Assembly (NCBI GenBank): GCA_949127695.1
Contig: CASBQH010000140.1
Span: forward strand, 1-5,202
Source: Synechococcales cyanobacterium PMM_0073
GTDB taxonomy: Bacteria; Cyanobacteriota; Cyanobacteriia; Elainellales; Elainellaceae
DNA length: 5,202 nt
Reading direction: 5' to 3'
Shown here in pieces: positions 1 through 4,640 of the stretch (its first letter is position 1; the number at the start of each line of letters is the position of its first letter). The translations under genes and the position numbers were made by a program. Below the pieces are notes generated by a model. The model ran no database searches, was not told the DNA's origin, and saw only the letters and a program-made list of their open reading frames with translations.

Positions 1-552
1 GGCCAAATGCAGCGCCACCAGCGACGAAGAGCAGGCCGTATCGACGGCTAGACTGGGCCCTTTGAAGTCAAACAGATATGAGATCCGGTTGGCGGCAATG
101 CAGTTACCTGTGCCGGTGGTGGCGTAAGGATCGCTGACCGGATGATGCCAGAGCCGAATTGAGTAGTCATGCGTGCCAATGCCAATGAATACGCCCGTCT
201 GGCTACCCCGCAGCTGTTCTGGAATCTGTCCGGCATCTTCAAGCGCCTCCCAAGCCACCTCCAACAGCAGGCGCTGCTGCGGATCCATGGTGATGGCCTC
301 ACGCGGCGCAATTCCAAAAAACTGCGGATCAAACTGGTCAATTTGCTCCAAAAAGCCGCCCCAGCGCGTGTTGGCCTTCCCAGGCTGGCTCAAATCAGGG
401 TGATAAAACTGCTCGACTGACCAGCGATCAGCTGGAACTTCGGTGATGGCGTCAGTGCCGGTTTTAAGCAGCTGCCAGAAATCATTTGGGCTATAAACCG
501 CGCCTGGAAACCGGCAGCCAATGCCAACAATCGCAATAGGATCTAACTTCAT
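1..552 (-). CDS. Type I polyketide synthase, N-terminal ketosynthase domain (partial, runs off left edge)
   Basis: This is the first 184 residues of a modular type I polyketide synthase; the rest lies beyond the left edge. The ketosynthase domain catalyses decarboxylative Claisen condensation of acyl units. Visible family motifs are IAIVGIGCRFPGA (residues 6-18), RWGGFLEQIDQFDPQFFGI (63-81), MDPQQRLLLEVAWEALEDAG (89-108) and the active-site block DTACSSSLVALHLA (171-184), with catalytic Cys174 at bases 31-33. The two catalytic histidines would lie off the window. The start at 552 is chosen because the KS family begins within a few residues of the IAIVG strand. An in-frame ATG at 603 would add 17 residues (starting MASVHLTKPV) with no family support. 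Neither start has a clear Shine-Dalgarno. The protein begins directly with KS and has no loading domain ahead of it, so it may extend a chain passed from another protein, or be an iterative synthase. The product cannot be inferred from this fragment. Confidence 0.95.
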   Translation of the reverse strand, partial: MKLDPIAIVGIGCRFPGAVYSPNDFWQLLKTGTDAITEVPADRWSVEQFYHPDLSQPGKANTRWGGFLEQIDQFDPQFFGIAPREAITMDPQQRLLLEVAWEALEDAGQIPEQLRGSQTGVFIGIGTHDYSIRLWHHPVSDPYATTGTGNCIAANRISYLFDFKGPSLAVDTACSSSLVALHLA

Positions 553-776
553 AAACGAGCATAAAACGAGGCGGACGGGCTTGGTCAGGTGAACTGAGGC
601 CATTCTAGACTAGGTGCTGCTCTAATGCTCACCATTCACAGGCATTGCTCCCAGCCAGAGGTCAGATGGAAAAAATCTGGCCTGCAAACTCTTACAGCCA
701 TCTGGTTTATCGAGGGTTTGCAATATATCTAGATATGCAAGCAGTAATTCTGTTGAATATAAAGTAAATAACGAGC
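553..776. other. Intergenic region upstream of the polyketide synthase; no gene seen
   Basis: This 224-base gap separates two minus-strand genes and should hold the polyketide synthase promoter and leader. It is richer in A+T toward 720-776 than the flanking genes. I see no tRNA or rRNA and no intrinsic terminator after the membrane-protein gene that ends at 777. Two symmetric elements stand out: an imperfect palindrome at 718-740, and CAGATGG (663-669), which could pair with CCATCTG (698-704). No convincing -35/-10 pair with normal spacing was found on the minus strand. Confidence 0.6.
718..740. promoter_or_regulatory. Palindromic candidate operator upstream of the polyketide synthase
   Basis: ATATCTAGATAT at 725-736 is a perfect 12-base palindrome. 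It lies inside a wider imperfect one, with TTGCA at 718-722 and TGCAA at 736-740. It lies about 165-190 bases upstream of the polyketide synthase start and 37 bases beyond the stop of the preceding gene. There is no following T-run in either direction, so it does not look like a terminator. A binding site for a dimeric regulator is an inference from symmetry alone; AT-rich palindromes of this size also occur by chance. Confidence 0.25.
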
Positions 777-1112
777 TTAGAGTGAGAATAGCAGCGAAAC
801 CGTCATGAATAGCATAATTGCCGCCATGGTGATTGACATGCGACGCGCCAACTGCTGAGGCGCAAACCCAGCCAGCGGCAGCAGATTCCAGGCCACCACC
901 TCCAGCAGCGAAATGACCAGAACGCCCACCTGAATTGGATGACTCACGTTCTGTATAGCATCGCGCAGACTGCTGGGCGCAATCACGCTAGAGAGCAAGA
1001 ACAGCAGCCCAATCACGGCCACCACCGCCCCAAAAAACGTCAGCGCTAGCGTTAAGCCCAGTAAAAAATGCAGTCCATCCTGTTGCCAATTTTCAAGCTG
1101 TCGGTTTCTCAT
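777..1112 (-). CDS. Small predicted integral membrane protein, function unknown
   Basis: This encodes a 111-residue protein that I do not recognise. Three hydrophobic stretches look like membrane segments: roughly residues 15-44 (long, possibly one tilted helix), 60-83 and 92-110. The N-terminus is polar (MRNRQLENWQQDG), and Arg90-Arg91 sit just before the last segment. I chose ATG at 1112 because the frame upstream of it, open to a GTG at 1205, is made of the 16/17-base tandem repeats and adds a polar, repetitive stretch with no sign of being a real domain. No Shine-Dalgarno is visible before the ATG. The gene is divergent from the 1325-1624 gene and co-oriented with the polyketide synthase 224 bases downstream, which is too far to assume co-transcription. 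The regular hydrophobic pattern and sensible start support a real gene, but it could be lineage-specific. Confidence 0.62.
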   Translation of the reverse strand: MRNRQLENWQQDGLHFLLGLTLALTFFGAVVAVIGLLFLLSSVIAPSSLRDAIQNVSHPIQVGVLVISLLEVVAWNLLPLAGFAPQQLARRMSITMAAIMLFMTVSLLFSL

Positions 1113-1115
1113 TTG

Positions 1116-1212
1116 TTTTGCGCTGCCCAGATTTTGCGCTGCCCAGATTTTGCGCTGCCCAGATTTTGCACTGACCAGTATTTTGCACTGACCAGTATTT
1201 TGCACTGACCAG
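1116..1212. repeat. Six-unit tandem repeat in two sub-families (3 x 16 bp, 3 x 17 bp)
   Basis: Three identical 16-base units, TTTTGCGCTGCCCAGA, occupy 1116-1131, 1132-1147 and 1148-1163. They are followed directly by units of the form TTTTGCACTGACCAGTA at 1164-1180 and 1181-1197, and a 15-base partial copy at 1198-1212. The two blocks share the frame TTTTGC-CTG-CCAG and differ by two substitutions plus an altered end. Each block is internally perfect, so each appears to have expanded separately after the sub-types diverged. The array ends three bases before the ATG of the membrane-protein gene, so it would form that gene's 5' untranslated region or promoter. There are no unique spacers, so this is not a CRISPR array. 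Confidence 0.95.
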
Positions 1213-1236
1213 CTGCCAACATCGCCAGTTTACCAG

Positions 1237-1255
1237 AGCATTCTAGCCCAATGCT
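1237..1255. repeat. Inverted repeat between the two tandem-repeat tracts
   Basis: AGCATT at 1237-1242 and AATGCT at 1250-1255 are exact reverse complements separated by CTAGCCC. The element lies about 70 bases upstream of the proposed GTG start at 1325. It could be a small hairpin or a protein-binding site shared by the divergent genes. A 6-base arm is short enough to be chance. Confidence 0.3.
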
Positions 1256-1257
1256 AT

Positions 1258-1299
1258 GCTGCATACTATAAGCTGCATACTGCAAGCTGCATACTGTAA
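1258..1299. repeat. Three-unit 14-bp tandem repeat (GCTGCATACTRYAA)
   Basis: Three consecutive 14-base units, GCTGCATACTATAA (1258-1271), GCTGCATACTGCAA (1272-1285) and GCTGCATACTGTAA (1286-1299), differ only at positions 11 and 12 of the unit. The length is twice seven; short tandem repeats with heptamer periodicity are known in filamentous cyanobacteria, but the two halves of this unit are not clear copies of each other. The tract lies 25 bases upstream of the chosen start of the 1325-1624 gene, so it may be in its leader. Confidence 0.9.
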
Positions 1300-1309
1300 A
1301 CCGAACGCT

Positions 1310-1313
1310 AGGA
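1310..1313 (+). promoter_or_regulatory. Probable ribosome binding site supporting the GTG start at 1325
   Basis: AGGA at 1310-1313 lies 11 bases before the GTG at 1325. It is the only Shine-Dalgarno-like match near a start in this frame. The alternative ATG at 1256 has no purine-rich element just upstream and would make the 14-base repeats coding, which argues for the GTG. Confidence 0.45.
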
Positions 1314-1324
1314 TAATTGTAACC

Positions 1325-1624
1325 GTGCGCTTTGAAACGGGTGAACCGCTCAACCTGCCGCCGCTGCCGCCTTACGAAAGCAGCCTGCTGGCTTCGCTGG
1401 CCTTTTTCCGCCAGCAGCCTCGCGAAACTCAGGCGCTTAACTGCCTCGCCATGTATCTACGCCAAAGCGAAGCCCGCGTGCTGGGCGAAATTCGCTTCTA
1501 TGCCCGCTTGGTTAATTTAGAACCCGAAGCCTTACTGCGGCTGATTGAGCAGGAGCCAGAGCAAGCCGCAGCAATGCTTCAGTCACAGATGCAGTCACCT
1601 ATTCTGCCGTCGCCGGAGCATTAG
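1325..1624 (+). CDS. Conserved-looking 99-residue helical protein, function unknown
   Basis: This encodes a 99-residue soluble protein with no membrane segment or signal peptide, and I do not recognise its family. It begins with an extended Pro-rich stretch (LNLPPLPPYESS, residues 9-20). It continues as amphipathic helices: roughly 20-46 (LLASLAFF...NCLAMYLRQ), 48-63 (SEARVLGEIRFYARLV) and 66-88 (EPEALLRLIEQEPEQAAAMLQSQ), ending in a short Pro-rich tail. GTG is taken as the start because of the AGGA at 1310 and because the upstream coding option is repeat-derived. Its TAG stop is the first three bases of the 16-base repeat at 1622. Patterned hydrophobicity, an alanine/leucine-rich composition and third-position G+C like that of uvrB suggest a real gene. 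It could be a small adaptor or regulatory protein, but nothing in the sequence shows a role. Confidence 0.68.
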   Translation: MRFETGEPLNLPPLPPYESSLLASLAFFRQQPRETQALNCLAMYLRQSEARVLGEIRFYARLVNLEPEALLRLIEQEPEQAAAMLQSQMQSPILPSPEH

Positions 1625-1659
1625 GCAACCAGAGCGCTAGGCAACCAGAGCGCTAGGCA
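1622..1659. repeat. 16-bp tandem repeat at the convergence of two genes
   Basis: TAGGCAACCAGAGCGC occurs at 1622-1637 and 1638-1653, followed by the first six bases of a third copy (TAGGCA, 1654-1659). The first TAG is the stop codon of the plus-strand gene. The CTA at 1653-1655, formed at a unit junction, is the stop of the minus-strand gene. Each unit junction creates the self-complementary AGCGCT (1633-1638 and 1649-1654). The two copies could form a 6-base stem with a 10-base loop, followed by TTTT at 1661-1664 in the plus direction, a weak terminator-like arrangement at best. Confidence 0.9.
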
Positions 1660-2261
1660 GTTTTCTGAAATTCTTCAAACTGATTGCTCTGCTCCACCAG
1701 CCGATAGTAGCTGGGCGAACGCAGATCCACCCAGATCACATGCCGCTGCTCCGAGACTGTGAGCAGAAAAGCCTGCTGCTGATTGATTAGCGTTAGCAAT
1801 AGGCTGTAGGTTGGCAAATTATGCTCTGCCCCAAATTCCAGCACCTTACCATACAGATCGTCCGCATGACGCAGACCTTCATGCATATTGCCTTTCAGCA
1901 TAAAGTGAAACCGGGGAGTGTCATCTTCTGGCACAACCGACAAAGACATGGCGGGCAGCAGCGCCAAAAACCGCAGATCGAGCAGCCAGAGAATCTTTTG
2001 CTCAATGTCAGACGGAGTGCCATGCGGCTGCATCGCATCTGTATCGCTGAGCTGATGGTGCTGGACTAACAGCTCTAGCTCATGCAGCTTGGCTCTGAGC
2101 TGAGGCTGGGGGTAAATATTGGCCAGCAGATGGTTGAGATCTTGCTGCAAATAGGCGCAAATTCCAACTCCAGTGGGCGGGTAATTCAGCAAACTCACAT
2201 ACTGACGTAACAACCGGCGAACGTAATACTGCGTGTAAGGCGAAAGCTGCAAAGAAACCAT
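1653..2261 (-). CDS. 202-residue soluble protein, function unknown
   Basis: I do not recognise this protein. It has 202 residues, no signal peptide and no convincing membrane span. The N-terminal third (1-70) looks helical and rich in Tyr, Leu and Gln (YTQYYVRRLLRQY at 9-21). A polar linker lies at about 71-84 (LSDTDAMQPHGTPS). The C-terminal half looks like a mixed alpha/beta fold, with strand-like segments FLALLPAMSLSVV (98-110), PRFHFML (116-122), FLLTVS (165-170) and HVIWVDLRS (174-182). There are six His residues in 68-145, but no motif I could match to a metal site. The ATG at 2261 is the only good start, since an in-frame TGA lies 15 bases upstream at 2277-2279. No Shine-Dalgarno is clear. 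The stop comes from the 16-base repeat junction, 28 bases past the stop of the converging gene. The coherent hydrophobic pattern over 200 codons supports a real gene. Confidence 0.75.
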   Translation of the reverse strand: MVSLQLSPYTQYYVRRLLRQYVSLLNYPPTGVGICAYLQQDLNHLLANIYPQPQLRAKLHELELLVQHHQLSDTDAMQPHGTPSDIEQKILWLLDLRFLALLPAMSLSVVPEDDTPRFHFMLKGNMHEGLRHADDLYGKVLEFGAEHNLPTYSLLLTLINQQQAFLLTVSEQRHVIWVDLRSPSYYRLVEQSNQFEEFQKTA

Positions 2262-2376
2262 AGGTTTAAGTAGATGTCACAAGAGCTGCTAGGCAATTTG
2301 CCCGCATAGGGAATCACAGAATTCGGCCACCCTGTCTACAAAGAAGGCTGAGCTTTTCAAACCTTCAAATTTACGG

Positions 2377-2394
2377 CTGTACAGATTAATACAG
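2377..2394. promoter_or_regulatory. Inverted repeat CTGTA-N8-TACAG upstream of uvrB
   Basis: CTGTA (2377-2381) and TACAG (2390-2394) are exact reverse complements with eight bases between them, about 165 bases upstream of uvrB. The half-sites resemble the CTGT...ACAG of the enterobacterial LexA box, but that box has eight bases between CTGT and ACAG and this one has ten. It also does not fit the GTAC-type LexA box reported for cyanobacteria. It is therefore only a candidate regulator site. Confidence 0.2.
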
Positions 2395-2543
2395 GAATAT
2401 GCTCCTTCGCGCAAGTCTAAAAACGCAAATTTGGGCAAGCTGCGATGCAGAAATAGCATACTAGCAGCTGCGGATTTCACTAGATTCACGAGATATAGAA
2501 TCAGCAGATCTCCCACCCGATTCAGCTAAATCCGTCATCATAG

Positions 2544-2549
2544 AGAAGG
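2544..2549 (+). promoter_or_regulatory. Ribosome binding site of uvrB (AGAAGG)
   Basis: AGAAGG at 2544-2549 leaves nine bases before the GTG at 2559 and eighteen before the in-frame ATG at 2568. The spacing favours the GTG. If the ATG is used instead, the protein loses only three residues (MET) and would begin [10 protein letters not shown], which also suits the family. The choice cannot be settled from sequence alone. Confidence 0.55.
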
Positions 2550-2558
2550 CGTAATTGA

Positions 2559-4640
2559 GTGGAAACAATGGCGGCATTTGACATTCAGGCACCGTTTGAG
2601 CCAAAGGGCGATCAGCCCAAAGCCATTCGGCAGCTCACCCAGCTTTTGCAGGCGGGCGAGCGGCATCAAACGCTGCTGGGCGCGACAGGCACGGGCAAGA
2701 CGCATTCGGTGGCGCGGGTAATCCAAAATATCGGCAAGCCTACCCTGGTGCTGGCGCATAACAAAACGCTGGCGGCTCAGCTTTGCAACGAGCTGCGCGA
2801 ATTTTTCCCTGACAACGCCGTCGAATATTTCATCAGCTACTACGACTACTACCAGCCCGAAGCCTACATCCCGGTCAGCGACACCTATATTGCCAAAACC
2901 GCCTCAATTAACCAAGAGATCGACATGCTGCGTCACTCGGCCACCCGCTCGCTGTTTGAGCGCAAAGACGTGATTGTGGTGGCCTCAATTAGCTGCATTT
3001 ACGGCCTGGGGATTCCATCTGAATATCTGAAGGCGGCGATTCCATTTAAGGTAGGAGCCGAAACTAACCAGCGGCAGATTCTGCGCGATTTGGCCTCGGT
3101 GCAGTATGAGCGCAATGACCTCGACGTGGGGCGCGGCAAGTTTCGGGTCAAGGGCGACGTGCTGGAGATTGGCCCTGCCTACGAAGATCGGCTGATTCGG
3201 ATTGAGTTTTTTGGCGACGAAATTGAGGCAATTCGCTACATTGACCCAATTACCGGTGAAACGCTGCAAAGCCTGGATGCGTTAAATCTCTATCCAGCCC
3301 GTCACTTTGTCACGCCGGACGAGCGCCTAGAAGAATCCTGCAACGACATTGAGCAGGAGCTGAAAGTGCGTCTGGTTGAGCTAGAGAGTGATAACAAGCT
3401 TTTGGAGGCGCAGCGGCTAGAGCAGCGCACCCGCTATGACCTGGAAATGCTGCGCGAGGTCGGCTACTGCAACGGCGTCGAAAACTACGCGCGGCACTTG
3501 GCGGGACGAGTGGCCGGAACCCCACCCGAATGCTTGCTCGACTATTTCCCCAAAGACTGGCTGCTGGTGATTGACGAGTCGCATGTGACGATTCCGCAAA
3601 TTCGCGGCATGTATAACGGCGACCGGGCGCGCAAAATGACGCTGATTGACCACGGGTTTCGGCTGCCCAGCGCGGCTGATAACCGCCCGCTCAAGTCAGA
3701 AGAATTCTGGGAAAAAGTCAGCCAATGCATCCATGTTTCGGCCACGCCGGGAGCCTGGGAGCTAGAGCAGTCGGGCGGCAAATTCCAAATCGAAGGCGAA
3801 GGTAAGGCGGAGCGGCGGCTGTATATTCCGGGCACGGGGCATGTGGTGGAGCAGGTGATCCGGCCTACGGGCGTGCTAGATCCAGAGATTGCGGTGCGCC
3901 CCACCGAAGGCCAGATCGACGATCTGCTGCATGAAATCCAGGAGCGGGTGCTGCTGAACGAGCGGACGCTGATTACCACGCTCACTAAGCGGATGGCCGA
4001 AGACCTAACCGAATATTTTCAGGAGCGGGCGATTCGGGTGCGCTATTTGCACTCCGAGATTAATTCAATTGAGCGAATTGAAATCTTGCAAAACCTGCGC
4101 GACGGCGAATTTGACGTGCTGATTGGCGTCAACCTGCTGCGAGAAGGCTTGGATCTGCCGGAGGTTTCGCTGGTGGCGATTCTGGATGCCGACAAAGAAG
4201 GCTTTTTGCGGGCGGAGCGCTCGCTGATCCAAACGATCGGGCGGGCGGCGCGGCATGTGCGCGGGCAGGCAATCCTCTACGCCGACAACATGACCGACAG
4301 CATGGCGCGAGCAATTTCCGAAACCGATCGCCGCCGCAAGATTCAGGCGGCCTACAACGAGAAGCATAATATTACGCCGACGCCGATTATCAAGCGCTCC
4401 AGCAACGCGATTTTGCAGTTTTTGGAAGTCTCGCGCCGTATCACTAGCCAGGAGCTGGAGCAGGTATTTGAAAAAGCAGACGATCTGCCGCTCGACAGCA
4501 TCCCTGATCTGATTGTGCGGCTGGAAACCGAGATGAAAGAAGCCTCCAAAAAGCTGGAGTTTGAAGAAGCGGCTAAGCTGCGCGACCGAATCAAGCATCT
4601 GCGCGATCGGATGCTGGGTAAGCGTCCCCAAACCAGTTAA
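2559..4640 (+). CDS. uvrB: UvrB, excinuclease ABC subunit B (nucleotide excision repair)
   Basis: UvrB is the damage-verifying subunit of the UvrABC excinuclease. It receives the lesion from UvrA, inserts a beta-hairpin between the strands and recruits UvrC for dual incision in the cytoplasm. Visible landmarks are the Walker A motif GATGTGKT (residues 41-48), the tyrosine-rich beta-hairpin [12 protein letters not shown] (94-105), the Walker B-type motif DESH (339-342), motif III SATPG (394-398), [14 protein letters not shown] near 470, motif [10 protein letters not shown] (558-565), and the C-terminal coiled-coil UVR domain that contacts UvrA and UvrC (about 653-688). All key residues are present. 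At 693 residues it is longer than the 673 of E. coli UvrB. Most of the excess is about 20 residues at 408-427, just after motif III, which I do not recall in other UvrBs. The gene stands alone, convergent and overlapping by four bases with the EAL gene. Confidence 0.98.
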   Translation: METMAAFDIQAPFEPKGDQPKAIRQLTQLLQAGERHQTLLGATGTGKTHSVARVIQNIGKPTLVLAHNKTLAAQLCNELREFFPDNAVEYFISYYDYYQPEAYIPVSDTYIAKTASINQEIDMLRHSATRSLFERKDVIVVASISCIYGLGIPSEYLKAAIPFKVGAETNQRQILRDLASVQYERNDLDVGRGKFRVKGDVLEIGPAYEDRLIRIEFFGDEIEAIRYIDPITGETLQSLDALNLYPARHFVTPDERLEESCNDIEQELKVRLVELESDNKLLEAQRLEQRTRYDLEMLREVGYCNGVENYARHLAGRVAGTPPECLLDYFPKDWLLVIDESHVTIPQIRGMYNGDRARKMTLIDHGFRLPSAADNRPLKSEEFWEKVSQCIHVSATPGAWELEQSGGKFQIEGEGKAERRLYIPGTGHVVEQVIRPTGVLDPEIAVRPTEGQIDDLLHEIQERVLLNERTLITTLTKRMAEDLTEYFQERAIRVRYLHSEINSIERIEILQNLRDGEFDVLIGVNLLREGLDLPEVSLVAILDADKEGFLRAERSLIQTIGRAARHVRGQAILYADNMTDSMARAISETDRRRKIQAAYNEKHNITPTPIIKRSSNAILQFLEVSRRITSQELEQVFEKADDLPLDSIPDLIVRLETEMKEASKKLEFEEAAKLRDRIKHLRDRMLGKRPQTS

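Larger units (their letters stand above)
1113..1324. other. Divergent intergenic region carrying two tandem-repeat tracts
   Basis: This region separates the start codons of the minus-strand membrane-protein gene and the plus-strand 99-residue protein, so it should contain both promoters. Most of it is taken up by a six-unit 16/17-base repeat (1116-1212) and a three-unit 14-base repeat (1258-1299). Between them is an inverted repeat, AGCATT (1237-1242) and AATGCT (1250-1255), with a 7-base loop. No promoter with good -35 and -10 elements could be assigned. Confidence 0.7.
2262..2558. other. Intergenic region between divergent genes; no convincing gene
   Basis: These 297 bases lie between the start of the 202-residue protein gene (minus) and uvrB (plus) and should carry both promoters. 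They are more A+T-rich than the flanking coding DNA. A 75-codon minus-strand frame (2289-2516) would need a GTG start and encodes nothing I can recognise. A weak plus-strand promoter can be drawn with TTGGGC (2431-2436) and TAGCAT (2454-2459), 17 bases apart, about 100 bases before uvrB. A TATAGAAT at 2494-2501 is another -10-like candidate without a good -35. CTGTA-N8-TACAG at 2377-2394 is an inverted repeat discussed separately. Confidence 0.5.

Noticed and set aside
48..420. Frames on both strands within the first 420 bases
   Set aside because: They overlap the polyketide synthase reading frame, which contains unmistakable KS motifs; the alternative products are low-complexity or lack motifs.
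777..1205. Longer version of the membrane protein starting at GTG 1205
   Set aside because: The added 31 residues are encoded by the 16/17-base repeats, change frame from unit to unit, and show no domain or signal character. ATG 1112 gives a normal start before the first hydrophobic segment.
1116..1212. Possible CRISPR array
   Set aside because: The units are directly adjacent with no unique spacers, and there are no cas genes nearby.
1256..1324. Start of the 99-residue protein at ATG 1256
   Set aside because: It would translate the 14-base repeat tract and has no ribosome binding site, whereas GTG 1325 has AGGA 11 bases upstream.
2377..2394. Canonical SOS box
   Set aside because: The spacing between CTGT and ACAG is ten bases instead of eight, and it does not fit the GTAC-type cyanobacterial box, so it is listed only as an inverted repeat.
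2289..2516. Minus-strand frame of 75 codons
   Set aside because: It needs a GTG start with no visible ribosome binding site, lies entirely in a promoter-like AT-richer gap, and its product matches nothing I know. A tiny real gene cannot be fully excluded.
4065..4631. Long minus-strand frame inside uvrB (188 codons), and others at 3542-3985 and 2985-3269
   Set aside because: These are antisense shadows of the strongly biased uvrB codons; the uvrB frame carries all the family motifs.
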